From Sulfurospirillum multivorans DSM 12446 (GTDB taxonomy: Bacteria; Campylobacterota; Campylobacteria; Campylobacterales; Sulfurospirillaceae), in assembly GCF_000568815.1 (NCBI RefSeq), contig NZ_CP007201.1, positions 2,365,654-2,429,653 on the forward strand: 64,000 nucleotides of DNA. Direction: 5' to 3'. Position numbers and translations under genes: made by a program. Shown here one piece after another: positions 1 through 9,800 of this stretch (position 1 is its first letter; every line of letters begins with the position of its first letter). The notes below the pieces were generated by a model. The model saw nothing but the letters and a program-made list of their open reading frames with translations. It did no database searches and had not been told where the DNA came from.

Positions 1-403
1 GCTCTGCCATCGAGGCAAAAAGAGGTGATGTTGAGGGCATAAATAGCCCAAAACGTTTTTTGACCTCTAAAATTTCCATGCCAAGCGGTGCGCGTAAAAC
101 ACCCACATCCCAAAAGGATTTTCGAATGACAATGCGCAACGCTTCACTGCCATCACTCAAACTTATTTTCGAAATGTCAGTCACCTTACCATCCAAAGGC
201 GCAATTAAACAACGCTCATCATCTTCTTCGGCAATACGTTCAGGATTGCGGTAGCTATAAAGTGTTCCTGCAAAAATTAGAAAAAACACCCATGATAAAA
301 ACGAGAGTGCGTAAAAAAGGAGGAAAACCATAAACGCTAAAACGACTTGGTTCCATCCCTCTTTTGCAATAATGTGTGTTGAAGTAAACGACCCGTTACG
401 CAT
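1..403 (-). CDS. Phosphatidylserine decarboxylase-related membrane protein (partial, C-terminus outside window)
   Basis: Reading the minus strand from an ATG at 403 gives an open frame of 134 codons that runs off the window edge. A hydrophobic stretch at about residues 22-46 is followed by a soluble part with APLDGKVTDIS near residue 62, typical of the beta-chain region of phosphatidylserine decarboxylase-like proenzymes. The self-cleavage site would lie outside the window, so activity cannot be judged. The start overlaps the ftsH stop by 8 bp, so the two are probably co-transcribed. In Campylobacter jejuni, as I recall, a Psd-like gene also follows ftsH. The family is fairly sure; the substrate (phosphatidylserine or a related lipid) is inferred. 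Confidence 0.8.
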   Translation of the reverse strand, partial: MRNGSFTSTHIIAKEGWNQVVLAFMVFLLFYALSFLSWVFFLIFAGTLYSYRNPERIAEEDDERCLIAPLDGKVTDISKISLSDGSEALRIVIRKSFWDVGVLRAPLGMEILEVKKRFGLFMPSTSPLFASMAE

Positions 404-2363
404 CGGTCTTAGGTTCTTCTTCAGAAATTTTTGACTCGTGTCGCACGAGGGGAGCTTTGAGCTTTGAAGGAATGTTAAATTCAATTTCAAATGCTTCAAT
501 GACCGCACGTAACTGAACGCCATCAATCGTCTCATACTCACTCAGTTTGGACACAATGCGCTCAATACACTCACGATACTCTTCTAAACGCTCCTTCACA
601 ATAACGTAGCGCGCTTGAAGCGTCTCTTTAATGTGCTCATCCAGTTTTTCAGCCATTTTTTCACTGTAATCTTTACTAGTTCCACCATTTAAAAAAACAT
701 TACGCTGTTTTTCAAGAACCATCAATCCTGCAACATCGCTCATTCCGTAAATGCTGACCATCGATTTGATAATGTCTGTTGCACGCTCTAAGTCATTGCC
801 TGCACCTGTTGAAATTTCGCCTAAGAAAACCTCTTCCGCCGCACGACCGCCCAAAAGCACATCGACTTCAGCAATCAGCTCATGCTTTTGCATTAAAAAT
901 TTATTCTCTTCGGGTGTATTAAGCGTATAGCCAAGGGCTGCCAATCCTCGTGGGATGATAGAAACCTTCGAAACTCTCTTCGCTCCCTTGGTTGTCTCCG
1001 CAATCAAAGCATGACCACTTTCATGATACGCTACGATGCGTTTCTCCTCTGGATTAATGCGTCTACTTTTTTTCTCCAAACCTGCAATGGCTCGTTCAAC
1101 TGCATCAACTAAATCAATTTGCTCTACATGATCTTTATTTTTACGTCCACCAAGAAGGGCTGCTTCATTAATAATATTAGCAAGATCCGCACCTGCAAGA
1201 CCCGCTGTTAACCGTGCAATCTCTTCAAGATCAATATTTTTACCAAGCTTGATATCCGCACTGTGTACTTTTAAAATATCTTTCCTGCCTTGGAAATCGG
1301 GCTTATCAACCAATACTTGTCTGTCAAAACGACCAGGTCTAAGAAGTGCTGCATCCAAAACTTCGGGACGATTCGTTGCGGCAAGGACAATAACCGGTGA
1401 TTTATCGGAGCTAAAGCCATCCATTTCGGCGAGCAGTTGATTGAGGGTTTGTTCTCTCTCATCATTACCACCCATCATACCGTTCGCAGCTCTACTTTTA
1501 CCAATGGCATCAATCTCATCAATAAAGACAATAGCCGGAGCCTCTTTTTTAGCGTTTTCAAAAAGATCCCTCACACGACTTGCACCCACACCCACAAACA
1601 TCTCGATAAAACTTGAACCTGAAACAGAGAAGAAAGGAACACTCGCCTCTCCTGCAACCGCTTTGGCAAGCAGGGTTTTACCCGTACCTGGAGGGCCTAC
1701 TAACAGGACACCTTTAGGAATTTTAGCGCCTAAACTCATGTAGCGATCCGGGAACTTAAGGAAATCAACAATCTCTTTCACTTCCTCTTTGGCCTCTTCC
1801 ACACCTGCGACATCTTCAAATTTCACTTTTGGTTTTTCTGAATTGACAAGCTTTTTACTGCTTCCCATGCCGAGGATGCCACCACCCATATTTTTTTGCA
1901 TTTTGTTTGCTAAAAACATCCAAATACCAAAGAAAACAAAGACAGGAAGCACCCATGAGAACAGAATCTCGGTTAAGATGTTAGACTCATTGTAACCACC
2001 ATAGCCCACTTTTTTCTCATCCATCAAAGGAATAAGGGTGCTATCTTCTCCCACTTTTTTGACCACATACACTGTTTTTTGAGCACCTTCAGGTGAAAAT
2101 GCTTTGATCGTGGTTTGACCAATGGCAACATAACTGATTTGATTATTGCGAATGAGCTCTTTGAGTTCATAATAACTAATATTTTTAGTCGCGCTGTTTT
2201 GCCCACTAAACGTAGCACCCACAGCAGGGTCAGAAACCGTCGTAAAATTTTTAAATAAAACGACGATGACAATGGCAAAAATTGCGAACATTAAAAGTGG
2301 ATTTTGATTAAAAAAGTTATTTTTCTTTTCGTTTTTGTTATCGTTTTGATTATTTTGACTCAT
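396..2363 (-). CDS. ftsH: ATP-dependent zinc metalloprotease FtsH
   Basis: This is the membrane-anchored AAA+ protease that removes damaged membrane proteins and short-lived regulators. Two membrane segments (about 23-40 and 131-153) flank a periplasmic domain. They are followed by the AAA module with Walker A GPPGTGKT (223-230), Walker B IVFIDEID (278-285) and the second region of homology with RPGRFDR (342-348). The zinc-protease motif HESGH is at 447-451. The length of 655 residues is normal and nothing is missing. The start directly abuts the prmA stop, so it belongs to the cheY-prmA-ftsH unit. Confidence 0.97.
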   Translation of the reverse strand: MSQNNQNDNKNEKKNNFFNQNPLLMFAIFAIVIVVLFKNFTTVSDPAVGATFSGQNSATKNISYYELKELIRNNQISYVAIGQTTIKAFSPEGAQKTVYVVKKVGEDSTLIPLMDEKKVGYGGYNESNILTEILFSWVLPVFVFFGIWMFLANKMQKNMGGGILGMGSSKKLVNSEKPKVKFEDVAGVEEAKEEVKEIVDFLKFPDRYMSLGAKIPKGVLLVGPPGTGKTLLAKAVAGEASVPFFSVSGSSFIEMFVGVGASRVRDLFENAKKEAPAIVFIDEIDAIGKSRAANGMMGGNDEREQTLNQLLAEMDGFSSDKSPVIVLAATNRPEVLDAALLRPGRFDRQVLVDKPDFQGRKDILKVHSADIKLGKNIDLEEIARLTAGLAGADLANIINEAALLGGRKNKDHVEQIDLVDAVERAIAGLEKKSRRINPEEKRIVAYHESGHALIAETTKGAKRVSKVSIIPRGLAALGYTLNTPEENKFLMQKHELIAEVDVLLGGRAAEEVFLGEISTGAGNDLERATDIIKSMVSIYGMSDVAGLMVLEKQRNVFLNGGTSKDYSEKMAEKLDEHIKETLQARYVIVKERLEEYRECIERIVSKLSEYETIDGVQLRAVIEAFEIEFNIPSKLKAPLVRHESKISEEEPKTDA

Positions 2364-3191
2364 CTAATTCCTTTGTAGCACGAGTGTAAACCACTCTTCT
2401 TTTTGATACTTTTCAACCAATTTCATCGAAGAAAACTTACTTTCTACTTTATCGACGTATTTATCTAAAATGCCAGAGAGTATCAATAATCCACCCTCTT
2501 TGACTGCTTTTTGCAAGTCACTGGTGAGCATAATCAGTACATCCGCGATAATATTGGCAACAACAATGTCATACTCTTTGTCACGTTTTTGAACCGAACC
2601 GGTCCAAATGCGATTAAACTGCTCTTGATTGAGCTTAAAATTTTCCGTTGCGCTATCTGTCGCTTGTGCATCCGTATCGCACAGATCCACAATGGCACCA
2701 CATTTTCGTGCCGCAATGCTTAAAATGCCACTACCGCACCCAACGTCTAAAAGTTCATTGCCTTCTTTGACATAGTTTTGCAATAACATCAGACAACCGT
2801 ACGTTGTTTCATGGTGTCCTGAGCCAAACGCAAGGGCTGGATCAATAATAATATTTTTCTTACCTGCAATGCCCTCCACCCAGCTTGGATGAATGTAAAA
2901 ATCGTTTACATGTAAAGGTTGTACAGAGTTTCGGTACTGTGCTATCCAATCTTCATTCTCTTTCACCAAAAGCTGTGTATCAAGCTTGATCTCTTTGCCT
3001 AAGGATTTGGATAACTCTTGAGCAAACGTCTCCACGCCAAAAAGAAGCATCTGCAAATCTTCTTCACTGCGCAAGATAATCGTACCATTGGCTTCTTCAA
3101 TAGCCTCATCGCTGAGACTTAGAATAAAATCAAGAAAAAGTGAATATTCACTCTGCGGGGTTATTTGAAGTTCGTTATAGGTTTTTTCCAT
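2364..3191 (-). CDS. prmA: Ribosomal protein L11 methyltransferase
   Basis: PrmA methylates ribosomal protein L11 using S-adenosylmethionine. The protein has 275 residues. The conserved DPALAFGSGHHETT stretch (117-130) precedes the SAM-binding loop DVGCGSG (149-155), and VVANIIADVL further on is the usual NI-type catalytic motif of PrmA. An N-terminal substrate-recognition domain fills the first ~100 residues. It sits between cheY and ftsH with no intergenic space on the ftsH side. A perfect TTTACATGTAAA palindrome at 2905-2916 encodes the LHV of PLHVNDF. Confidence 0.93.
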   Translation of the reverse strand: MEKTYNELQITPQSEYSLFLDFILSLSDEAIEEANGTIILRSEEDLQMLLFGVETFAQELSKSLGKEIKLDTQLLVKENEDWIAQYRNSVQPLHVNDFYIHPSWVEGIAGKKNIIIDPALAFGSGHHETTYGCLMLLQNYVKEGNELLDVGCGSGILSIAARKCGAIVDLCDTDAQATDSATENFKLNQEQFNRIWTGSVQKRDKEYDIVVANIIADVLIMLTSDLQKAVKEGGLLILSGILDKYVDKVESKFSSMKLVEKYQKEEWFTLVLQRN

Positions 3192-3196
3192 TCAAA

Positions 3197-3562
3197 TTAA
3201 CCTAAAACATCCTCAAGTTTTTCTTTAAGAACTTGTGGGGTAAAAGGTTTAACGATATAGTTGTTGACACCCGCTTTAAGCGCTGTAATCACTTCTGCCT
3301 TACCACCCTCAGTTGTGACCATGATGATAGGCATACCTTCATATTTTTTTTCAGCTCTAACTTTACGAACCAAATCCAACCCATTCATCTCAGGCATGTT
3401 CCAATCGGTAATCAGCACATTAATATCCGGTGTGCGCTCCATGATCTGCCAGGCTTCCACACCATGTTCTGCTTCCAAAACGTCATCAAATCCTAATCGC
3501 TGTAAGGTGTTCTTAATAATACGGCGCATTGTCGAGCTATCATCTACTACAAGCAGCTTCAA
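3197..3562 (-). CDS. cheY: Chemotaxis response regulator CheY
   Basis: This is a single receiver domain that carries the chemotaxis signal from CheA to the flagellar switch. The acidic pocket (D7, D8), phospho-acceptor D53 in VLITDWNMPEMNG, T83 and K105 in YIVKPF are all present. I place the start at the TTG at 3562, because AGGAG lies 5 nt upstream and the protein then begins MKLLVVDD like other Campylobacterota CheY proteins. The GTG two codons earlier (3568) is too close to that ribosome-binding site. It lies at the head of a cheY-prmA-ftsH run; 68 bp separate it from hisA upstream, room for its own promoter. Confidence 0.95.
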   Translation of the reverse strand: MKLLVVDDSSTMRRIIKNTLQRLGFDDVLEAEHGVEAWQIMERTPDINVLITDWNMPEMNGLDLVRKVRAEKKYEGMPIIMVTTEGGKAEVITALKAGVNNYIVKPFTPQVLKEKLEDVLG

Positions 3563-3601
3563 TGTCACTCCTTTTGTCGTTAAGTTATTGCTATGGGTTA
3601 A

Positions 3602-3630
3602 ATTCTAACCAAGTTTAGTTTGAACTTAGT
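3602..3630. promoter_or_regulatory. cheY leader: weak -10 box and TTAGTTT direct repeat
   Basis: In the 68-bp gap between hisA and cheY, the minus strand carries TAGAAT (3602-3607) as a possible -10 box for cheY. Just beyond it the plus strand reads TTTAGTTTGAACTTAGTTTAA, two TTAGTTT copies about one helical turn apart. No convincing -35 is visible. A role as operator is only a guess. Confidence 0.3.
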
Positions 3631-4356
3631 TTAAAGCGTTTCTTTAGCGATATACGCAAAAGCTTCACGCAAATCTAAGCTCCCCTCATAAAATGCTTTT
3701 CCCACGATGACACCAGAAACCTTGTGGCTCTGCTTCAACGAGATAATATCGTCTAAATTCTTTAATCCTCCACTCGCAATCGTGGCAATGCCTGAAGCTT
3801 CTGCGATGGCAAGTGTAAAATCAAGATTGACCCCACTGAGCATTCCATCACGCCCGACATCGGTGCAGATGATCGCTTCAACCCCTGCATCGGCAAACGC
3901 ACGTGCCAAATCCGTCGCTTTCATCGTGGATTTTTCAGCCCAACCTTCTACGGCGACATACCCATCAATAGCGTCAATACCAACGACCACACGGTATTTT
4001 TGTGCCATTTCTTTGACAAAAGCGGGGTTTTTCAAAGCGATGGAACCTAAAATGACGCGATCAATGCCTAACGCCACATAGCGGCGAATCGTCTCTTCAT
4101 CACGAATCCCGCCACCCAGTTCCAGTTTTAAACGACAATTTTGACGAATTTTTTCAATTTGCTCAAGGTTTTTAGGCTCGCCTGCGAATGCCCCGTTTAA
4201 ATCAACCAGATGCACCCATGTTGAGCCCATCTCTTCAAACACCTTTGCCACTTCCCAAGGCTCATTCGAGTAAATTTTAGCACTCTCCATCAGCCCTTTG
4301 GTAAGGCGTACGGCTTTGCCATCTTTCAGGTCTATCGCTGGTAAAATATCCATCAT
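3631..4356 (-). CDS. hisA: Phosphoribosyl-formimino-AICAR ribotide isomerase
   Basis: HisA opens the ribose ring of ProFAR in histidine biosynthesis. The 241-residue TIM-barrel protein has the catalytic Asp of PAIDL (D9), the phosphate-binding LGGGI and GSIA segments, and VGIDAIDG near 125-132 carrying the second catalytic Asp. Two ATGs lie in tandem (4356 and 4353). The second is better spaced from GGAG, so the true product may be one residue shorter. It overlaps the hisH stop, so the two histidine genes are translationally coupled. Confidence 0.95.
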   Translation of the reverse strand: MMDILPAIDLKDGKAVRLTKGLMESAKIYSNEPWEVAKVFEEMGSTWVHLVDLNGAFAGEPKNLEQIEKIRQNCRLKLELGGGIRDEETIRRYVALGIDRVILGSIALKNPAFVKEMAQKYRVVVGIDAIDGYVAVEGWAEKSTMKATDLARAFADAGVEAIICTDVGRDGMLSGVNLDFTLAIAEASGIATIASGGLKNLDDIISLKQSHKVSGVIVGKAFYEGSLDLREAFAYIAKETL

Positions 4357-4964
4357 AACTCCACAAAATTCTTTAAAATTGCCAATCCATTGGCATGGGA
4401 TTTCTCAGGGTGCGGCTGAAAACCAAAGACATTGTTTTTTTGAACCGCACTGGGAAATTCATACCCGTACATTGTTTTACCAATGGTGTATTGATCATCA
4501 CACTGCGCATGAAAACTGTGCACAAAATAGAGGTAAAACGACTCGGGCATCCCTTTAAACAAAGGTGTCTCTTTCTTTACATGTAATTGATTCCAGCCCA
4601 TGTGTGGTACTTTGAGACGTTGATCAAACCGTGAAGTATCAAACTTCACGATCTCTCCTTCGATCAAACCAAGCCCTGCACAATCACCAAACTCAACACT
4701 GCTTTCAAACAGCAGTTGCATGCCAAGGCAAATGCCTAAAAGCGGTTTGCCTGAAATAGCAAACGCTCTTACTGCCTCATCAAGATTTCGCTCTTTTAGG
4801 CAGCCCATCGCATCTTTAAAAGCACCAACTCCTGGTAAAATGATCTTATCAAATTTTGAAACCGTGTCAGCATCTTTGACAATTTCAACCGCAACACCAA
4901 GCTTTTCAAACGCATTGGTAACGCTTCGAAGATTGCCCATATTGTAATCAATCAATCCTATCAT
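4353..4964 (-). CDS. hisH: Imidazole glycerol phosphate synthase, glutaminase subunit
   Basis: HisH releases ammonia from glutamine for HisF in histidine biosynthesis. The class I amidotransferase triad is complete: C79 in GICLGMQ, H185 and E187 in QPHPEKSH. The length of 203 residues is normal. It overlaps hisA downstream and the pglG-like gene upstream by 4 bp. The cyclase partner hisF is not in the window. A TTTACATGTAAT copy at 4576-4587 encodes LHVK in NQLHVKKE. Confidence 0.95.
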   Translation of the reverse strand: MIGLIDYNMGNLRSVTNAFEKLGVAVEIVKDADTVSKFDKIILPGVGAFKDAMGCLKERNLDEAVRAFAISGKPLLGICLGMQLLFESSVEFGDCAGLGLIEGEIVKFDTSRFDQRLKVPHMGWNQLHVKKETPLFKGMPESFYLYFVHSFHAQCDDQYTIGKTMYGYEFPSAVQKNNVFGFQPHPEKSHANGLAILKNFVEL

Positions 4965-5866
4965 GAATCTCTCTTTTGCGGAATAGATTTAAGGTAAAAC
5001 GCAAGCCCAAAGAGAAGGAATGTCACACCTCCAAGCAGATAAACCGCGTATAAAATGTGCGCCGCGTCAATAATTGCAAATTTAAAGACGAGCATTAATG
5101 CCTCAATGGCAAGGGCGATAATGATGGAGCCTAAAAAACGCACCATCGTTTTGTGCATGCCTCCACCTTCATCTTTTTCATTTCGACCTAACACTTCCTC
5201 TTCAAAGATCGTTTTCACCAGATCAAAAATGGCTAAAGAGAGTGTGACCAAAATGGTTGATTCAAACATCGCTTTAATATCAAGAAGATTAAACTCAAAT
5301 CCATGCATAAACAAGCTACGCATCCCATTAAAAAGTAACAGAAGAGCTATCGCCAATAAGCAAAGCGAAAAAACGGTATAGATCACTTGGGAACTTTTTC
5401 CAAAAACAGACTGTAACGACGAAGGGTGGGCAATTTTTAAAATGTGCTCCAAAGAGACATCGATACAGGCAATAAATTTTAAAATCCCTTGCTCATCATA
5501 AATAGGATAAGAGGCTGTCACTGTTAAATCGTTGGTCAATGTTGAAGGATACGGGTCGCTTAAAACACAACGTTTTTCGCGCACAGCACGATAATAATAG
5601 GACTTGCCACTACGATTTTGTCCCAGTCCTCCCTTGCGGTGTGGATCATCGGTGATGTTATTGATGACCTGATCGCCTTTGTTATCCAGCAAATAAAGGG
5701 CTTCAAACTCTTCCACTTCGTGGACAATTTTATCTAAACTCGCGCTGATGACATCCAAATTGGGTTCAGGCATACGGTTCGGGATATTGCGCGTAAAGAG
5801 ATAGCACAAATACGCTCTTGCTCTGGTTCTAACTTCAGAAAATTGCTGAATCTCACGAATAACCAT
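4961..5866 (-). CDS. pglG: PglG-like membrane protein with N-terminal Cache/PDC sensor fold
   Basis: The first ~145 residues resemble a Cache (PDC) sensor: a helical start, then GKSYYYRAV, DPYPS, VTASYPIYD and FIACIDVS in the usual order. Four hydrophobic segments follow (about 161-180, 200-220, 241-263, 270-292). Size and position near cheY match PglG of Campylobacter, a protein of the N-glycosylation locus with no established enzymatic role. Unlike ordinary Cache receptors it has no N-terminal membrane segment or signal peptide, so the side of the membrane on which the sensor sits is unclear. A ribosome-binding site (GGGAAG) supports the start. Confidence 0.75.
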   Translation of the reverse strand: MVIREIQQFSEVRTRARAYLCYLFTRNIPNRMPEPNLDVISASLDKIVHEVEEFEALYLLDNKGDQVINNITDDPHRKGGLGQNRSGKSYYYRAVREKRCVLSDPYPSTLTNDLTVTASYPIYDEQGILKFIACIDVSLEHILKIAHPSSLQSVFGKSSQVIYTVFSLCLLAIALLLLFNGMRSLFMHGFEFNLLDIKAMFESTILVTLSLAIFDLVKTIFEEEVLGRNEKDEGGGMHKTMVRFLGSIIIALAIEALMLVFKFAIIDAAHILYAVYLLGGVTFLLFGLAFYLKSIPQKRDS

Positions 5867-5898
5867 ATCGCTTCCCTTTTGTTTTTTTCGTATTGTAA

Positions 5899-8061
5899 CT
5901 AAATTTTGAGCCGATAGACTTTAGCGTATGCCTCTAAACTAATCGGTTCGAAAAATCGTTCGTCATAATTTTCCAACACAAAGAGTTGAATGTAGCTCGA
6001 ACGGAACATCGCTTCATCAAGAATCAAAAACGTATTGTACGCTTGCATGTAAATAATCGAAAAAAGCCCATCAGGATGGATGATAGTTTGCTCTTTAACC
6101 AGTTTAAACTCAGGCGTATACGCTGTTTGGATAAAGTTTTTAACAGGCACTTCTTGATTACCAATTTTAAGCATTCCTTTGGCTTTATCTAACACAACAC
6201 CGCCGCTGAAATTAAGCAAAGAACCTGTATCTTTAACCTGTGAGGTTTGAAAGAAAAACGGCTGGCGCGTCATCTTTCCACTCATAAGATCCATACCACT
6301 AAATTGCGCGACCGTTGGGAAAATACTCATCATACGGTATGGCAGGTAGAAATAAATTTCGCGTGTTTTAGCCGGTAACGAAAGAGGCGTTTGAAGCGCA
6401 TCCAGAAAATCATTGGCATCTTTAAAACCATAATCCAAGCTCATTTGAGCCGTGTTGTTTATAATTTTAGACTGTTGCTCTTTAGCTTTGGTCTCATTCT
6501 CTTCGGCCGTGATAAATGCTTTTTCCGTGTATTCTACTTCCAAACGAGCAAGCTTCGCCGCACTTTCTTGATCGTTGGTTAACATAAAACTCACAGGGAA
6601 ATTGACATCGCCACTGTGCTTACCACCATCAATCAATGTTTTCGTATCAGCGTAGTAGCGCAAAGGATAGCCATAGTCCCACCACGCAACAATATAATCG
6701 TCTCGACCTGCAATGTTTCGAAGCGAATCGAGCTGTTCCACTTCGGTTTTATTCATCACCGTTGGCACACGATAATCGATTACATGTAAAAGGTTTGGGT
6801 ACAAAACTCCAAGACTTGAGAGGATCACAAAGCTCGATTTAACCAGCCCTCCAAGCCGCTCATTGATAAACACTCCCGTGATATAAGCGCTACATGTAAA
6901 AAGCAAATACGCCATCCCCAAAGCACACACCGGCACAGCATAAATCGTAAAACGAAGTCCTCCCCAAAGGGCTAAAAAGCCAAGCCCTAACAGTGGCAAG
7001 CCTAAAAGCATCGCAGGGTATTTTTTGACCATCAAAACGTAGCCAATGAGAGAGAGAATAAACGTGATCGTATGCCCACTAATGCGTTCTGCAAAGGTGA
7101 TAAAGTCAATTTGACCCGCTTCGCGTACGGTTTGCATTACGGAGAAAAAGTGCAGCGGTAGCACGTCTGGACTCATCTCAATCGCATCTTTAAAAACATA
7201 CCCTTTGAGCTGTGCCCAAATCGGTGCCAATCCCCCTGTTACAAAAAAGAGCGCTATAGCCAACGCTAAAAAATACCCGATGTATGTGTCCCAATGCTTC
7301 TTTTTAAAACTCACATAAATGCCAATGACAACTACCAAGCGTACTATATTTGGCAATCCCATCATCGCAAAAAGCATAATCGTTAAGAGTTTGAAATGAA
7401 AAATATTTTTCCGATCAAAGAGGAGCGCATACGCCAAGATCAATCCAAAATACGAAAATTCCAACGAGTAGCTTTGAGGATACCACCAACGATAGGCAAT
7501 AATTTCTAATGCTGTGATTAAAAGGTATTTTTCTTCTTTCGTTCGTAAGGCTAAAATCAGCGACCATAACAGAAATGTGGGGAAAACAATATTGAGCATA
7601 TCGGTATCGTAATAGCCAATCATCGTTCGGTTGTAATAACTCACCGCAATCGAAGCAAGAAGTGCCGCTAAAAACCCCATCTCAATCATTTTAAAATGGT
7701 GTGCGATTAAGATAATTGGCACCACAATTAACGAGCCTAAGAGAGAAGGCATATAAAAAATTGTTGTTTCTAATGAGAACGGAAACAGTTTAACCGCAAG
7801 GTAAGTCAACCATGAAGCCGCTTCATTGACAGGAGAAAGCGCATGTTTTTGCGATATGCCATACAAAAGATCTCTTGCCCCCTCCGCCCAAAAATAGCCA
7901 TCATTCGTGTTAATCATAAATTGCCCAGCAAATTTAAAACTTTCATAGTCGCTAAACTGATAAACCCAAATCAAACGTACGCAAAAACTAAATGCAAAAG
8001 CCAGTACAATAAGACTTGTAATAACATAGGTGCTTTTTTTATCTCTTAAATCTTGATTCAT
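5899..8061 (-). CDS. pglB: Undecaprenyl-diphosphooligosaccharide-protein glycotransferase (STT3 family)
   Basis: PglB transfers a lipid-linked oligosaccharide to asparagine in exported proteins on the periplasmic face of the membrane. About a dozen N-terminal membrane helices are followed by a periplasmic domain. Catalytic features known from Campylobacter PglB are present: the first-loop Asp of NDGYF (D54), the YYDTD pair (D152, D154), E313 in TVRE, WWDYG at 460-464 and an MxxI element in YRMMSIF. The C-terminus KVYRLKI is also Campylobacter-like. The length of 720 residues is normal, so it should be active. Two TACATGTA copies lie in it, at 6780 and 6891. It lies between pglF and pglG; the rest of the pgl glycan genes are not here. 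Confidence 0.95.
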   Translation of the reverse strand: MNQDLRDKKSTYVITSLIVLAFAFSFCVRLIWVYQFSDYESFKFAGQFMINTNDGYFWAEGARDLLYGISQKHALSPVNEAASWLTYLAVKLFPFSLETTIFYMPSLLGSLIVVPIILIAHHFKMIEMGFLAALLASIAVSYYNRTMIGYYDTDMLNIVFPTFLLWSLILALRTKEEKYLLITALEIIAYRWWYPQSYSLEFSYFGLILAYALLFDRKNIFHFKLLTIMLFAMMGLPNIVRLVVVIGIYVSFKKKHWDTYIGYFLALAIALFFVTGGLAPIWAQLKGYVFKDAIEMSPDVLPLHFFSVMQTVREAGQIDFITFAERISGHTITFILSLIGYVLMVKKYPAMLLGLPLLGLGFLALWGGLRFTIYAVPVCALGMAYLLFTCSAYITGVFINERLGGLVKSSFVILSSLGVLYPNLLHVIDYRVPTVMNKTEVEQLDSLRNIAGRDDYIVAWWDYGYPLRYYADTKTLIDGGKHSGDVNFPVSFMLTNDQESAAKLARLEVEYTEKAFITAEENETKAKEQQSKIINNTAQMSLDYGFKDANDFLDALQTPLSLPAKTREIYFYLPYRMMSIFPTVAQFSGMDLMSGKMTRQPFFFQTSQVKDTGSLLNFSGGVVLDKAKGMLKIGNQEVPVKNFIQTAYTPEFKLVKEQTIIHPDGLFSIIYMQAYNTFLILDEAMFRSSYIQLFVLENYDERFFEPISLEAYAKVYRLKI

Positions 8062-8069
8062 ACCGATCC

Positions 8070-9800
8070 CTAGTGTGCATTATGATTAAATTCAGGAACA
8101 ATCTCTTTTAATTTTGCTATTTTATCGTTACATGTAAACAGTTCTTCGATATCAGTACAGAGTTTATCAATCGCATACGGTGTTTTGTTTGTGACCATAA
8201 TTGACTCATAGGCTGTCTTTTTATCGCTCTCATGGATGAGTAACTCTTCATACAGTTTTTCACCAGGACGAAGCCCTGTAAATTCAATCACAATCTCTTT
8301 TTTACCCGAGAGATCGATCATTTTTTGTGCCAAATCAGCAATTTTGACAGGCTCTCCCATATCCAAGATAAAAAGCTCTCCGTTCTCGCCGATAGCCCCT
8401 GTTTGAAGCACCAATTCACACGCTTCGGGAATGAGCATAAAATAACGCGTAATTTCAGGATGCGTTACCGTAATAGGTCCGCCTTTTTCAATTTGCGCCT
8501 TAAACTTTGGAATCACAGAACCGCTACTGCCAAGAACATTGCCAAAACGAACAGCTACGATGTGTGTTTTTTTCGCATCCACATTTTGAGCATAAAGTTC
8601 GCAAATGCGTTTGGTCGTCCCCATAACGTTCGTTGGTCGTACCGCTTTATCGGTAGAGATTAAAATAAATTTTTGAACTCCATGCTTGATCGAAAGATCA
8701 ATACAAATTTTTGTTCCTAAGACATTGTTTAAAATGCCCTCTTCCACATTGGATTCGACCAAAGGAACATGTTTGTAAGCAGCTGCATGCACGACAATTT
8801 CAGGTTTATACGTATCAAAAGCTTTATCCATTAAGGATTCATTCAGCACACTTTGCATAATCGGTACCAATTTATCGCTTTGCAACTCTTCCATCAATTG
8901 ATACAGATTAAATTCACTGTGATCAATCAAGATGAGCTTTCTAGCTCCATATTTAAGGCATTGGCGAACAATCTCACTGCCAATACTTCCCCCAGCTCCC
9001 GTGATCATAACTGTTTTACCCTTGATAAACTGCGAAATTTTCATTTTATCAAGATCTTTAGGATGCCTTGCTAAAAGATCCTCAACCGTAATCTCTTTAA
9101 GTTGATGGGATAAAAAAGTATCCGATAAAATCGTATCTAAGGAAGGTAAGATTTTAATCTCATGAAAATAAGGTCTGAGCTCTTCATAAATTGCATTGAT
9201 GTTTTTTGCAGATGTGGAAGGGATCGCGATTAAAAGAAGATCGTATTTATTTTCACTCAATTTTTCTTTGAGCTCATCTTTTGAGATAATACGAACACTA
9301 TCAATGCTACGCTTTTGAAGCCTTATGTCATCATCCACAAAATAACGCATTTTATACGCTGTATTGCGGTACTCTTCTTCAAGTTTTAAACCTGATTTCC
9401 CCGCACCATAAATCACCAATGTTTTATCTTTATGGGTACGACTATGGTTGATCCAAAAATAGTAGAGGTACATCACAAAGGTGATCGAAAAAAGATAAAA
9501 GAAAAGCTCTGAGAGCATGAGCGATAAACGAACATGGGTATAAAACAGTGGCGCATAAACACAAAAGGCGACAATATAAACAAGACTTTTCAATAAAAAA
9601 GTCTTTTGTGTCACTTTTGACCAAGAGAGTGAATAGTCTTTAAAAAGAAATATGGAAGCGATAATACGTACAACAATGACCACACCAATCACTTCAAATT
9701 GCACAGGATAATGAAAAATCCAATAGGTCCATAAAAAGGTAATGAATGTTAATGTGATGATGACTAAAAGATTTAAAATGCGTTTATCAATTGCAAACAT
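8070..9800 (-). CDS. pglF: UDP-N-acetylglucosamine 4,6-dehydratase, membrane-bound (PglF/WbpM type)
   Basis: The enzyme makes UDP-4-keto-6-deoxy-GlcNAc, the precursor of bacillosamine, QuiNAc and FucNAc. Four N-terminal membrane helices (to about residue 125) and a CoA-binding-like Rossmann domain (YGAGKSG) precede the catalytic SDR domain with TGAGGSIGSE near 265. The active-site segment is STDKAVRPTNVMGTTKR, where Met-x-x-x-Lys replaces Tyr-x-x-x-Lys as in this family. The tail IVPEFNHN strongly resembles PglF of Campylobacter. Because a WbpL-like transferase and a WbpV-like reductase follow in the array, it may also serve O-antigen synthesis, as WbpM does in Pseudomonas. Confidence 0.92.
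   Translation of the reverse strand: MFAIDKRILNLLVIITLTFITFLWTYWIFHYPVQFEVIGVVIVVRIIASIFLFKDYSLSWSKVTQKTFLLKSLVYIVAFCVYAPLFYTHVRLSLMLSELFFYLFSITFVMYLYYFWINHSRTHKDKTLVIYGAGKSGLKLEEEYRNTAYKMRYFVDDDIRLQKRSIDSVRIISKDELKEKLSENKYDLLLIAIPSTSAKNINAIYEELRPYFHEIKILPSLDTILSDTFLSHQLKEITVEDLLARHPKDLDKMKISQFIKGKTVMITGAGGSIGSEIVRQCLKYGARKLILIDHSEFNLYQLMEELQSDKLVPIMQSVLNESLMDKAFDTYKPEIVVHAAAYKHVPLVESNVEEGILNNVLGTKICIDLSIKHGVQKFILISTDKAVRPTNVMGTTKRICELYAQNVDAKKTHIVAVRFGNVLGSSGSVIPKFKAQIEKGGPITVTHPEITRYFMLIPEACELVLQTGAIGENGELFILDMGEPVKIADLAQKMIDLSGKKEIVIEFTGLRPGEKLYEELLIHESDKKTAYESIMVTNKTPYAIDKLCTDIEELFTCNDKIAKLKEIVPEFNHNAH

Noticed and set aside
8761-8780. ACATGT hexamers outside the TACATGTA context (e.g. 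near 8768, 14586, 15652, 26371, 52677)
   Set aside because: They lack the flanking T and A and are about as frequent as chance predicts; not counted as motif copies.
8070-9800. Naming the dehydratase wbpM rather than pglF
   Set aside because: Length and the C-terminal sequence are closer to PglF of Campylobacter; the WbpM-like context is mentioned but not used for the name.
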